Assembly: GCF_902497785.1 (NCBI RefSeq)
Contig: NZ_CABVHK010000025.1
Coordinates: 1 to 64,000 of the forward strand
Length of the DNA: 64,000 nt
DNA from: Pseudomonas fluorescens
Lineage (GTDB): Bacteria; Pseudomonadota; Gammaproteobacteria; Pseudomonadales; Pseudomonadaceae
Direction: 5' to 3'
Shown here: in pieces, positions 32,829 to 40,727 of the stretch
How the letters are laid out: each line of letters opens with the position of its first letter
How positions within the stretch are numbered: position 1 is the stretch's first letter
Made by a program: the position numbers and the translations under genes
Notes under the pieces: model-generated
What the model saw: only the letters and a program-made list of their open reading frames with translations
What the model was told of the DNA's origin: nothing
Database searches by the model: none

Positions 32829-33610
32829 TGAAAAAGCTATTTGCTGTACTGATTCTTGCTGCTCTGCCTGTATTGTCCTTCGCGGCTGAACACGGTGGTC
32901 CCGAGTTGGAAAAAGTCGACATCGACGTTTCCGACAAGGCTGCAATGCAAGATGGCGCGCGTACGTTCGCCAACTATTGCATGGGCTGCCACAGCGCCAA
33001 GTTCCAGCGCTACGAGCGTGTCGCCGATGATCTGGAGATTCCTCACGATCTGATGCTCTCGAAGCTGGTGTTCACCGGCGCCAAGATCGGCGACCACATG
33101 AGCATCGGCATGCAGCCGGCAGACGCCAAGACCTGGTTCGGCGCTGCGCCGCCGGACCTGACCCTGGTGGCTCGTGTGCGTGGTACTGACTGGCTCTACG
33201 GTTACCTGAAGTCGTTCTACGAAGACCCGTCGCGCCCTTGGGGTGTGAACAACAAGGTCTTCCCGAACGTCGGCATGCCTAACGTCCTGGTCGGCCTGCA
33301 AGGTCGTCAGGTTGTCGGTTGCAAACAGGTGCAGATCGTCGAAGACGGCAAGAAGCAATATGATCCGCTGACCGGTACCGCGCTGACTCATGAAGCGTGC
33401 GATCAGTTGACCATCGTGCCGAAGACCGGTGCCCTGACCGAAGAGCAGTTCGATGAGAAGGTCAAGAATCTGGTAACCTTCCTCGCTTACTCGGCTAACC
33501 CGGTTAAGCTGCAACATCAGCGCATTGGTACCTACGTCTTGCTGTACCTGGCGTTCTTCTTCGTATTCGCCTACTTGCTCAAGCGCGAATACTGGAAAGA
33601 TGTGCACTGA
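32828..33610 (+). CDS. petC: Cytochrome c1 subunit of the bc1 complex
   Basis: A 260-residue periplasmic c-type cytochrome. A signal peptide (MKKLFAVLILAALPVLSFAA) is followed by one heme-attachment site, CMGCH (Cys51, Cys54, His55). A Met-containing sixth-ligand region (HMSIGMQPADAKTWFG, then FPNVGMPNVL) comes next, and a C-terminal membrane anchor (YVLLYLAFFFVFAYLL) ends in KREYWKDVH. It completes the petABC operon, which passes electrons to soluble cytochrome c. It overlaps petB by one base. Confidence 0.97.
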   Translation: MKKLFAVLILAALPVLSFAAEHGGPELEKVDIDVSDKAAMQDGARTFANYCMGCHSAKFQRYERVADDLEIPHDLMLSKLVFTGAKIGDHMSIGMQPADAKTWFGAAPPDLTLVARVRGTDWLYGYLKSFYEDPSRPWGVNNKVFPNVGMPNVLVGLQGRQVVGCKQVQIVEDGKKQYDPLTGTALTHEACDQLTIVPKTGALTEEQFDEKVKNLVTFLAYSANPVKLQHQRIGTYVLLYLAFFFVFAYLLKREYWKDVH

Positions 33611-33637
33611 TAACGTTTCAAGCAATTGCTGTTAATC

Positions 33638-33724
33638 GCGCGCGCCCAAGGGCGCCTCTGAAGGTGTAACGAGTCTGGTGATCCAGGCGTTACGGGAGGC
33701 GCCCTCTGGGCGCGCTCGTTTTTC
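33638..33724 (+). terminator. Long GC-rich hairpin with U-run after petC
   Basis: GCGCGCCC (33640-33647) pairs with GGGCGCGC (33708-33715), extended by GGGCGCCTC with GAGGCGCCC. Nested inside is a second stem, GTAACG with CGTTAC. A T-run follows at about 33719-33723. It fills the petC-sspA gap and probably ends the petABC transcript. The size (about 76 bases) is larger than most terminators. Confidence 0.75.
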
Positions 33725-33760
33725 CGCTTCCGATAATTTCAACAAGCGAGGAGGACCGCC

Positions 33761-34378
33761 ATGGGCGTGACCAATCGGTTGGCCTGTTACTCCGACCCCG
33801 CCGACCACTATTCCCACCGAGTGCGTATCGTACTTGCAGAGAAGGGTGTCAGCGCCGAGATCATTTACGTGGAAGCTGGTCGCCAGCCGCCTAAACTGAT
33901 TGAAGTGAACCCTTACGGAAGCCTGCCTACCCTGGTCGATCGTGACCTGGCGTTGTGGGAGTCGACCGTGGTGATGGAATATCTGGATGAGCGTTACCCG
34001 CATCCGCCTTTGCTGCCGGTTTATCCAGTGGCGCGTGCCAACAGCCGTTTGCTGATTCATCGTATACAGCGTGACTGGTGCGGTCTGGTGGATCTGATCC
34101 TGGATCCGAAGGCCAAGGAAGCCGCCCGTGTCGTGGCTCGTAAAGAGCTGCGCGAAAGCCTGACCGGTGTGTCGCCGTTGTTTGCCGACAAGCCGTTTTT
34201 CCTCAGTGAGGAACAAAGTCTGGTGGATTGCTGCCTATTACCAATACTCTGGCGCTTGCCGATTCTGGGTATTGAACTGCCACGGCCTGCCAAGCCGTTG
34301 CTTGATTATATGGAGCGCTCGTTTGCGCGTGAGGCTTTCCAGGCGAGTCTGTCTGGTGTCGAACGCGATATGCGCTAA
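33761..34378 (+). CDS. sspA: Stringent starvation protein A
   Basis: A 205-residue GST-fold protein. The N-terminal thioredoxin-like half has LACYSDPADHYSHRVRIVLAEKG, where the GST catalytic residue is absent as usual in SspA, followed by PYGSLPTLVDRDLALWES. The C-terminal half is helical. SspA binds RNA polymerase near sigma-70 and alters transcription in stationary phase and stress, including virulence and acid-tolerance genes. sspB starts 16 bases after it. GAGGAGG is well placed ahead of ATG at 33761. Confidence 0.95.
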   Translation: MGVTNRLACYSDPADHYSHRVRIVLAEKGVSAEIIYVEAGRQPPKLIEVNPYGSLPTLVDRDLALWESTVVMEYLDERYPHPPLLPVYPVARANSRLLIHRIQRDWCGLVDLILDPKAKEAARVVARKELRESLTGVSPLFADKPFFLSEEQSLVDCCLLPILWRLPILGIELPRPAKPLLDYMERSFAREAFQASLSGVERDMR

Positions 34379-34394
34379 GGCTTAAGGAGCCGCT

Positions 34395-34808
34395 ATGAAC
34401 TCCAGTCGACCTTATCTGGTCCGCGCGCTCTATGAGTGGATTGTTGATAACGATTGCACCCCGCACATGCTGGTCAATTCCGAATATCCGTCGGTGCAGG
34501 TGCCACAAGGTTTCGCCAGTGACGGACAAATTGTCCTGAACGTATCGCCGGCCGCCGTGCGTCATTTGCACATGGACAACGAAGCGGTCAGCTTCGAGGG
34601 GCGCTTCGGTGGCGTGCCTCACACTCTGTACGTGCCTATCGCATCGATCCTGGGCATTTACGCCCGGGAGAATGGTCAGGGCATGGTGTTCGACCTGGAA
34701 TCGCCTATGGAAGACGAGGACGAGATCGAGCCGGATGATGAGATTCCGCCACCTGACAGCGAGCCGCCGCGTCCAAGCGGTCGACCCAGTTTGAAAGTGG
34801 TGAAGTAA
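34395..34808 (+). CDS. sspB: ClpXP protease specificity-enhancing factor SspB
   Basis: A 137-residue adaptor. The N-terminal SmpB-like fold region (RPYLVRALYEWIVDNDCTPH, HMLVNSEY, then PQGFASDGQIVLNVSP) binds ssrA-tagged peptides. An acidic Pro-rich linker follows, and the C-terminal tail ends RPSLKVVK, the ClpX-binding peptide conserved in SspB. It delivers ssrA-tagged proteins to ClpXP. It forms an operon with sspA and ends at a terminator just after the stop codon. Confidence 0.95.
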   Translation: MNSSRPYLVRALYEWIVDNDCTPHMLVNSEYPSVQVPQGFASDGQIVLNVSPAAVRHLHMDNEAVSFEGRFGGVPHTLYVPIASILGIYARENGQGMVFDLESPMEDEDEIEPDDEIPPPDSEPPRPSGRPSLKVVK

Positions 34809-34810
34809 TA

Positions 34811-34842
34811 AAAAAGGCGATCCGGATGGATCGCCTTTTTTA
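34811..34842 (+). terminator. Rho-independent terminator of sspA-sspB
   Basis: AAAGGCGATCC pairs with GGATCGCCTTT around a GGAT-type loop, with Ts following to 34841. The A-rich left side makes it potentially bidirectional. Confidence 0.93.
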
Positions 34843-34864
34843 TTACCTCACCACTATCAAACAC

Positions 34865-34949
34865 GTAGGAGCTGCCGAAGGCTGCGATCTTTTGACCTTG
34901 TCTTTTAAAATCGAAAGATCAAAAGATCGCAACCTGCGGCAGCTCCTGC
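34865..34949. repeat. REPIN, type B
   Basis: Inverted arms GTAGGAGCTGCCGAAGGCTG... (from 34865) and a complement ending in CAGCTCCTGC at 34949. The right arm has two substitutions from the consensus (AACC for AGCC, TGC for TAC). It lies between the convergent sspB and dolP genes. Confidence 0.9.
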
Positions 34950-34959
34950 GGGGTGAATG

Positions 34960-35538
34960 TCAGTCAATGTACTCAAACAGCTTCACAATCTTTTGCACGC
35001 CGGAGACGCCCTGCACCAGATTGGTCGCCTGCGCCGCTTCCTGCTTGGTCAGCAGGCCCAGCAAATAGACGATGCCGTTCTCGGTGACCACCTTGATGCG
35101 CGAACCCGGGATGTTTGGGTCGGTGAGCATCTGGGTCTTGATCTTGGAGGTCAGCCACGTGTCATTCTGGCGGGCGATGAAGCCGGAAGGCGGCAGCACC
35201 TGCAATTCGTTGTGAACCTTCTTCACGCGCTGGACCGCGGCGGCAGCCTGTTCGGCCTTGGCCTTGAGGTCGGCACGTGGCGTCTGACCGGCGAGTAGCA
35301 CAACGCCGTTAAAGCTGGTGACGACGATGTGCGAGTCGTTGTCCAGGGCCGGATCGGCCTTGGCGACGTTAACGCCGACCTTGGTGTCGATCAGGGAGTC
35401 GTCGATCTTGCTGCCGAAGGTGCGGGTGCCGCGATCATCTTCAATCGGCGCCTCACGGCTGGCGTTAACCACCGAGGTGCAGCCGCTGATGCCGAGGCAC
35501 AGGGTCAAGGCCAGAAGGCCTAGGCGATTAGGGGTCAT
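34960..35538 (-). CDS. dolP: BON-domain outer-membrane lipoprotein DolP (YraP)
   Basis: A 192-residue lipoprotein (signal ending ISGC, Cys20) with two BON domains: about residues 45-115 (IDDSLIDTKVGVNVAK ... VVLLAGQTP) and about 125-190 (WLTSKIKTQMLTD ... IVYLLGLLT). DolP binds anionic phospholipids in the outer membrane, locates to the division site, and supports envelope integrity and amidase activation in E. coli. Its start overlaps the gmhA stop (ATGA), and it is the last gene of the lpoA-yraN-gmhA-dolP unit, the same order as the E. coli yraMNOP region. Confidence 0.93.
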   Translation of the reverse strand: MTPNRLGLLALTLCLGISGCTSVVNASREAPIEDDRGTRTFGSKIDDSLIDTKVGVNVAKADPALDNDSHIVVTSFNGVVLLAGQTPRADLKAKAEQAAAAVQRVKKVHNELQVLPPSGFIARQNDTWLTSKIKTQMLTDPNIPGSRIKVVTENGIVYLLGLLTKQEAAQATNLVQGVSGVQKIVKLFEYID

Positions 35539-36128
35539 TCTTCACTCCCGAACAGTTGGCTGTCGATCAAATCGCAAAGGCAATGGATCGCCAGCAGGTG
35601 GACTTCCTGAATACGTGCGGTGACGTTGGCCGGTACGCGAATCTCGACGTCCTCGGGCAATAGCAGCGACGCCATGCCGCCGCCGTCGCGACCAGTCATT
35701 GCTACGACAATCATTTCGCGATCATGTGCGGCCAGGATCGCTTGAATTATGTTTGCCGAGTTGCCGCTGGTGGAAATGGCCAGCAAGACATCGCCCGGCT
35801 GGCCAAGGGCGCGGATCTGCTTTGAGAAGATTTCGTTGTAGCTGTAGTCATTGGCAATCGAGGTGATCGTCGAGCTGTCGGTGGTCAGCGCAATGGCTGG
35901 CAGGCTCGGGCGCTCGCGCTCGAAGCGGTTGAGCAGCTCGGACGAGAAATGCTGGGCATCGCCGGCTGAACCGCCGTTGCCGCAAGAAAGCATTTTGCCC
36001 TCGTTGAGCAGGGCGTTGACCATGACCTGGCTGGCTTGCTCGATGTGCGGTGCAAGTACGTCCATCGCCATTTGCTTGGTGTCGATACTGGCCTGGAAAA
36101 GCTGGCGAATTCGGGATTGCATGTCCAT
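35535..36128 (-). CDS. gmhA: SIS-domain phosphoheptose isomerase (GmhA; occupies the DiaA position)
   Basis: A 197-residue SIS-domain protein. LSCGNGGSAGDAQHFSSEL is the sugar-phosphate-binding and metal-binding block, and RIQEVHLLAIHCLCDLI closes the site. Its overall sequence (NRFERERPSLPAIAL) and gene order match E. coli DiaA, a DnaA-binding protein. However, the four residues I recall as zinc and catalytic ligands in GmhA are kept here (His and Glu four apart in QHFSSE, Gln and His eight apart in QEVHLLAIH), while DiaA lacks two of them. So it is probably an active isomerase for LPS heptose synthesis. ATG at 36128 has AAGG 8 bases upstream. Confidence 0.85.
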   Translation of the reverse strand: MDMQSRIRQLFQASIDTKQMAMDVLAPHIEQASQVMVNALLNEGKMLSCGNGGSAGDAQHFSSELLNRFERERPSLPAIALTTDSSTITSIANDYSYNEIFSKQIRALGQPGDVLLAISTSGNSANIIQAILAAHDREMIVVAMTGRDGGGMASLLLPEDVEIRVPANVTARIQEVHLLAIHCLCDLIDSQLFGSEE

Positions 36129-36232
36129 CTGTGTGACCTTAATTAGCGCGGCTACTCGGCACATGAATGTGCAGCCCGCAAAGCAAAGAGCAAAATTGTT
36201 GGGTGAAAGTGTCCGGTTCGAGGCGCACGCGA

Positions 36233-36595
36233 TCAGCTGTCGAAGGCATTCTGCAGCCAGTTCAACTGATCGAGGCTGCTGTCGATGGCAACCACGTCGA
36301 AACGGCAGGGGGAATTGGCCCAACGCGACTCGCGCTGAAGAAAATACTGCGCGGCAAAAATCAGTTTCTGCCGTTTGCGCTCATCAATGCTATCGAGCGC
36401 GCCACCCCATTGAGTGTTTTTTCTGTAGCGAACTTCAACGAATACTACTGTATCGCCATCAAGCATGACCAGATCAAGCTCGCCGCGTTTACACAACCAG
36501 TTCTGCGCCAGCAGGCGCAGACCTTGTTGTTGCAGATGCTCGAGCGCATGGCGCTCGGCATCCTGACCGCTTTGCTTGCGTGACCTGTCGGGCAT
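36233..36595 (-). CDS. YraN/UPF0102 family nuclease-like protein
   Basis: A 120-residue protein of the YraN family, which has a restriction-endonuclease-like fold. The motif GELDLVMLDGDTVVFVEVRYRK contains the E-x-D ... E-V-[RK] catalytic pattern of PD-(D/E)XK nucleases. The biological role is not established; proposals include Holliday-junction or DNA-uptake functions. ATG at 36595 overlaps the lpoA stop by one base, so the two genes are translationally coupled. A longer frame would run into lpoA. Confidence 0.92.
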   Translation of the reverse strand: MPDRSRKQSGQDAERHALEHLQQQGLRLLAQNWLCKRGELDLVMLDGDTVVFVEVRYRKNTQWGGALDSIDERKRQKLIFAAQYFLQRESRWANSPCRFDVVAIDSSLDQLNWLQNAFDS

Positions 36596-38406
36596 CAGCG
36601 CGCGGTATCCGGCAGGCGTTGAACCTGACCGTTGACGAACTGTGCCCATGGCAACTGACGCACGACGCGTTGGTTCTGAGTCATGCCCAGGCTGCCCGAT
36701 TGACCTTCGATGCGGCTGTCCGGCAAGGCTTTGAGCTGACCCAGGCGCGGCGCCAGACGATAGGCATCGACACCCATCGCATACAGGCGACCCAGGCTAC
36801 CACCGGCTTGCGGCCATTGTGCGGTGACTTGCTTGCGCAATGGATCGTTGGCGTCCAGCAACCATGGCGTTTCGCAGAAGCGCACGCCGTTCATGTCGTT
36901 GTACTGGTTCACATCGCCGCTGGCGCTGAACACGTGGGAAGTGGCGTAAACCGGCACGTCACCTGCGTATTGGAAGTTCAGGGTCGGTTTGATCTGCTGG
37001 GCTTGTTGAGGCGTAGCGGCCAGGAAGATGAACTCAATGTCCTGACGACGTGAAGGCTGGGCCGCTACTTGCGAGCCCACGGTGCTTTGCAGGCTCTTGG
37101 CGCGGCCTTCGCTCTGACGCAGCTGGAACATGTCGGCAATCTGCTGGGCCAGTTGCACCGGCTGATCAACGCGCTCGGTCGCCACGATGCTGCCGCCGTT
37201 CGCTTGCCAGTCCTGGCTGAACGCCCGGAGTACGCGGTCGCCCCATTCGCCTTTTGGCACCATGATGGCGGCGCGATGCAGGCCGTCGGCGCGAGCGCGA
37301 CGGGACACTTCGCGGGCTTCGTCTTCAGCGGCGAGACCAAACTGGAACAGCTGCGCCGGACCTTGTTCGCCTTCACTGTAATTGAGCGCCAGGGTCGTGA
37401 TCGGCAGTTGCGGGCGCGTACTGAGCTGTTTGACCAGCGGCTTTTCCAGTGGGCCGACCACCAGTTGCACGCCATCGGCCTGCGCCTTGCGATAGAACTC
37501 GTCGAGAGAGGTCAGGCGCGAGCTGTCGTAGAACTCGATGGCCGGCGGCTTCTGACCCGCTTGCTGAGCCTGGTAGTGAGCGGCCATGAAACCTTCGCGA
37601 AGCGCCTTGCCGACCGAGGCCAGCGGACCGTCTTGCGGCAGCAGCAGGGCGATCTTGCCAAGGGGCTGGCTGGCCAGTTCCTTGAGATTGGTCAGCGGCA
37701 GCGGCAACTGAAGGGCGGCCGGGTGTTTAGGGTTCTGGGCGCGCCAGTTGTCGATGGCGGCTTGTTGCTGCTCCAGGGTGCCAGCCGTTTTCACCGCGAG
37801 CGCCAAGCTCATCCAGCCACCGAGGTCATCGGTGGAGGTAGGCTGCAATTGATCGGTCGGCAACGACGCGATCAGGGTCCAGATCGCTTCGTGGTTTTTG
37901 CTGGCCGCTTCACCGCTTAGCATTGGCGCGATGAAAATGCGCTCCCGTGCCGCTGCAAGCGTCTGGCCATCGGCTTCAAGAGCGCGGGCGTGCACGGTGC
38001 CGGTGCGAACCTGTTGCTCCACCGGCAGTTCGCTCAGGCGTTGCAGGCTCGGATGGCTCAAGGCCGTCAGCGCCGCTTTCGGCTGATTACGCACCATGGC
38101 CAGTTCGGCCGCCAGGGTGCTGGCGAATACCTGTTGGCCGGGCTTGAGTTGTTCGACCGGGACTTGCTGGAGGATTTGCGCGGACTGGCCGGCATTCCCC
38201 TGACGATAAGCCAGGTCCGCCGCACTCAGGCGAAGCAGTGCAGCTTCTTCCGGTGTTTTGCTCTTGGCGGCCTGATCAAGCAGTTGCTCGATACTGGCAT
38301 CCGGGGTCCGTGGAAGTTCGCCAAGGCTGGAGGAGGGCGAGCTGGCGCAAGCCGCCAGCAAGGCAGCGAGGCAGAGGGCAGTGAACAGCCGCAGGCAAGC
38401 GATCAT
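36595..38406 (-). CDS. lpoA: Penicillin-binding protein activator LpoA
   Basis: A 603-residue outer-membrane lipoprotein (signal ending LAAC, Cys20). The N-terminal part (about 35-230) is TPR-like helical repeats (PEEAALLRLSAADLAYRQGN). The C-terminal part (about 250-590) is a periplasmic-binding-protein-like fold (KIALLLPQDGPLASVGKALREG). LpoA reaches through the periplasm to activate PBP1a glycosyltransferase and transpeptidase. ATG at 38406 starts the lipoprotein signal; the upstream residues of the frame do not. It is divergent from rsmI with a gap of about 209 bases that must hold both promoters. Confidence 0.93.
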   Translation of the reverse strand: MIACLRLFTALCLAALLAACASSPSSSLGELPRTPDASIEQLLDQAAKSKTPEEAALLRLSAADLAYRQGNAGQSAQILQQVPVEQLKPGQQVFASTLAAELAMVRNQPKAALTALSHPSLQRLSELPVEQQVRTGTVHARALEADGQTLAAARERIFIAPMLSGEAASKNHEAIWTLIASLPTDQLQPTSTDDLGGWMSLALAVKTAGTLEQQQAAIDNWRAQNPKHPAALQLPLPLTNLKELASQPLGKIALLLPQDGPLASVGKALREGFMAAHYQAQQAGQKPPAIEFYDSSRLTSLDEFYRKAQADGVQLVVGPLEKPLVKQLSTRPQLPITTLALNYSEGEQGPAQLFQFGLAAEDEAREVSRRARADGLHRAAIMVPKGEWGDRVLRAFSQDWQANGGSIVATERVDQPVQLAQQIADMFQLRQSEGRAKSLQSTVGSQVAAQPSRRQDIEFIFLAATPQQAQQIKPTLNFQYAGDVPVYATSHVFSASGDVNQYNDMNGVRFCETPWLLDANDPLRKQVTAQWPQAGGSLGRLYAMGVDAYRLAPRLGQLKALPDSRIEGQSGSLGMTQNQRVVRQLPWAQFVNGQVQRLPDTAR

Positions 38407-38615
38407 GTAGTGTTCCTGATACTCGATCAAATTAGCGTGGAATTGTACCCAAGCACTGGCCGGGGCGCGATGTTACTGGCGTGAATCGATCAATTTAGCT
38501 CGTGTAAATGTTGCAGCGCTCCACCTGAGGCTGAAAAATCCGCACTTGCCTGCGCGTATCGCAGACGTCGCTACGCGCTACAATGGCGGCTTTTACCGAC
38601 CATGAGGTGTGCGCT

Positions 38616-39488
38616 TTGACTGCTCCAGGTGCTTTGAATTCCGCTGCTGGCTCGCTTTATGTGGTGGCGACGCCCATCGGCAACCTGGACGACATCAGTG
38701 CGCGCGCGCTGAAGATCCTGCGTGAAGTGGCGTTGATTGCCGCCGAAGACACCCGCCACTCCCAGCGGTTGATGCAGCACTTCGGCATTCCCACGCCGCT
38801 GGCGGCTTGCCATGAACACAACGAGCGCGATGAAGGTAGCCGCTTTATTACCCGGCTGCTCGCCGGCGACGATGTCGCGCTGATCTCCGATGCGGGGACG
38901 CCGCTGATTTCCGATCCGGGTTATCACCTGGTGCGTCAGGCTCGCGCTGCCGGGATCAATGTGGTGCCGGTGCCGGGGGCTTGCGCCTTGATCGCCGCAT
39001 TGTCGGCGGCGGGTTTGCCGTCCGACCGGTTTATCTTCGAAGGCTTTCTGCCGGCGAAGGCTGTCGGGCGGCGTGCTCGTCTGGAGCTGGTTAAGGAAGA
39101 GCCGCGCACGCTGATCTTCTATGAAGCACCGCACCGCATCCTTGAATGCCTGCAAGACATGGAATTGGTGTTCGGGGGTGAGCGCCCGGCGCTGCTGGCC
39201 CGTGAAATCACCAAGACCTTTGAAACCCTCAAGGGGTTGCCGTTGGCCGAACTGCGCGAGTTCGTCGAGTCGGACAGCAATCAGCAACGCGGCGAATGCG
39301 TGGTGTTGGTCGCGGGGTGGTCCGCCCCCGAAACCGAAGACGCGGTCAGCAGTGAAGCCATGCGCATCCTCAATCTGTTGCTCGAAGAGATGCCGCTCAA
39401 ACGCGCCGCGGCATTGGCGGCGCAAATTACCGGCGAGCGCAAGAATGTGCTGTATCAAGTCGCGCTGGATCAGCAGAAAGGCGAGTAA
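38616..39488 (+). CDS. rsmI: 16S rRNA (cytidine(1402)-2'-O)-methyltransferase RsmI
   Basis: A 290-residue tetrapyrrole-methylase-fold enzyme that 2'-O-methylates C1402 in the decoding centre of 16S rRNA. Signature stretches are LYVVATPIGNLDDISARAL, AAEDTRHSQRLMQHF, ISDAGTPLISDPGYHLV and VPVPGACALIAALSAAGLPS. I chose the TTG at 38616 because GAGGT (38604-38608) is 7 bases upstream and the family conservation begins directly after it; an in-frame ATG at 38583 has no ribosome-binding site. The RNase P RNA gene follows. Confidence 0.9.
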   Translation: MTAPGALNSAAGSLYVVATPIGNLDDISARALKILREVALIAAEDTRHSQRLMQHFGIPTPLAACHEHNERDEGSRFITRLLAGDDVALISDAGTPLISDPGYHLVRQARAAGINVVPVPGACALIAALSAAGLPSDRFIFEGFLPAKAVGRRARLELVKEEPRTLIFYEAPHRILECLQDMELVFGGERPALLAREITKTFETLKGLPLAELREFVESDSNQQRGECVVLVAGWSAPETEDAVSSEAMRILNLLLEEMPLKRAAALAAQITGERKNVLYQVALDQQKGE

Positions 39489-39563
39489 AACCCGACGTGC
39501 AGGAGTGCCGCAAGGCGATTGGCGCTTGTTCTTCCGCCGCTCTGCCGTTAACCTTCGCGGCGG

Positions 39564-39913
39564 AGAGTCGATCGGACAGTCGCTGCCCTCTATGAAAATT
39601 AGGGGGGGGAGGAAAGTCCGGGCTCCATAGGGCGAAGTGCCAGGTAATGCCTGGGAGGCGTGAGCCTACGGAAAGTGCCACAGAAAATAACCGCCTAAGC
39701 GCTTCGGCGCCGGTAAGGGTGAAAAGGTGCGGTAAGAGCGCACCGCACGTCTGGCAACAGTTCGTGGCTAGGTAAACCCCACTTGGAGCAAGACCAAATA
39801 GGGTCCCAAGGCGTGGCCCGCGCTGGGACCGGGTAGGTTGCTAAAGATGTCCAGTGATGGCCATCGTAGACGAATGACTGTTCAAGACAGAACCCGGCTT
39901 ACAGATCGACTCT
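39564..39913 (+). ncRNA. rnpB: RNase P RNA (M1 RNA, class A)
   Basis: About 350 nucleotides bounded by the P1 helix, AGAGTCGATC (39564-39573) with GATCGACTCT (39904-39913). Conserved core segments are visible: GAGGAAAGTCCGGGCTCC (CR-I, after a G-run), the P15-region GGTAAACCCCA, and AGACAGAACCCGGCTTACAG (CR-V). It is the catalytic RNA that removes 5' leaders from pre-tRNA. A T-run follows P1 (CCACCTTTTTC). Its place between rsmI and mraZ is usual for pseudomonads. Confidence 0.96.
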
Positions 39914-40167
39914 CCACCTTTTTCTCCCCTCTGCCTGAATCATCGGGCAGGGTGTTGTAATAGCGAATCTCCCCCTTCCAGAAACATCAGCAGAAGCCCT
40001 TTCGTAAGACCAAAAAAATCTTACTCTTAACAAACTACTTTAACTTCCGAGCGCAGCCATCAGTGCTGACTCAAGTTATTGCGCTAAATGACACGCCAGA
40101 TTTCCGTTACCCCTCCAAATACGCTGCTAAATCTCAGTTCTGTAAGGCTTTTCCTTCAATACGCGCC

Positions 40168-40197
40168 TTGACGGTGCAGTGGCCGCATTCCTATAGT
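40168..40197 (+). promoter_or_regulatory. Predicted sigma-70 promoter of the dcw cluster (Pmra)
   Basis: TTGACG (40168-40173) and TATAGT (40192-40197) are separated by 18 bases and lie 75 bases upstream of mraZ. Transcription would begin near 40204, just at the MraZ boxes. In the gap 39914-40167 there is a hairpin (CTGCCTGA ... TCGGGCAG near 39940) and an AT-rich stretch but no gene. Confidence 0.7.
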
Positions 40198-40203
40198 GTG
40201 CGC

Positions 40204-40230
40204 AAGTGGCGGAAAGTGGCATGAAGTGGG
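40204..40230 (+). promoter_or_regulatory. MraZ operator: three AAGTGG boxes at 10-bp spacing
   Basis: AAGTGGC at 40204, AAGTGGC at 40214 and AAGTGGG at 40224 form a direct repeat with an exact 10-bp period. Known MraZ boxes are short TGG-containing direct repeats on one face of the helix, bound by the ring-shaped MraZ oligomer. The array begins at the predicted transcription start, so binding should repress the cluster, including mraZ itself. Confidence 0.8.
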
Positions 40231-40271
40231 TTTTTTTGACGTAAAACGCTAATATTTGGAGAAACGCTGAC

Positions 40272-40727
40272 GTGTTTCGCGGAGCCAACGCTATCAGTCT
40301 CGACGCAAAGGGCCGTCTCGCCATGCCGAGCCGGTACCGTGACGAGCTCGTTTCGCGTAGTTCCGGTCAGTTAATCGTCACCATCGATGCCGTTGATCCG
40401 TGTTTGTGTGTTTACCCCCTCGATGAGTGGGAAATTATTGAAACCAAACTGCGCGCACTGCCTTCTTTTCGCGAAGAGAACCGCCGCCTGCAACGTTTAT
40501 TGATTGGGAATGCCGTCGACCTCGAGCTCGATGGCAGTGGTCGTTTTCTGGTTCCGCCGCGTCTTCGTGAATACGCCAGGCTGGATAAGCGCGCGATGCT
40601 GGTAGGCCAACTGAACAAGTTCCAATTATGGGACGAGGATGCCTGGGATGCGGTTTCTGCCGCTGACCTGGCTGCTATTCAACAACCGGGCGCCATGCCT
40701 GATGAACTGCGTGATTTGATCCTGTGA
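40272..40727 (+). CDS. mraZ: Division/cell wall cluster transcriptional repressor MraZ
   Basis: A 151-residue DNA-binding protein with two SpoVT/AbrB-like halves, each carrying the DXXXR signature: LDAKGRLAMPSRYRDEL in the first and LDGSGRFLVPPRLREYA in the second. It represses its own promoter through the 10-bp-spaced boxes just upstream and is first in the dcw cluster. The start is GTG at 40272, with GGAG at 40258-40261. The stop overlaps the GTG start of rsmH (GTGA). Confidence 0.96.
   Translation: MFRGANAISLDAKGRLAMPSRYRDELVSRSSGQLIVTIDAVDPCLCVYPLDEWEIIETKLRALPSFREENRRLQRLLIGNAVDLELDGSGRFLVPPRLREYARLDKRAMLVGQLNKFQLWDEDAWDAVSAADLAAIQQPGAMPDELRDLIL

Noticed and set aside
38583..38585. ATG at 38583 as start of rsmI
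   Set aside because: It has no ribosome-binding site and adds 11 residues outside the conserved region; the TTG at 38616 has GAGGT 7 bases upstream. The ATG cannot be fully excluded.
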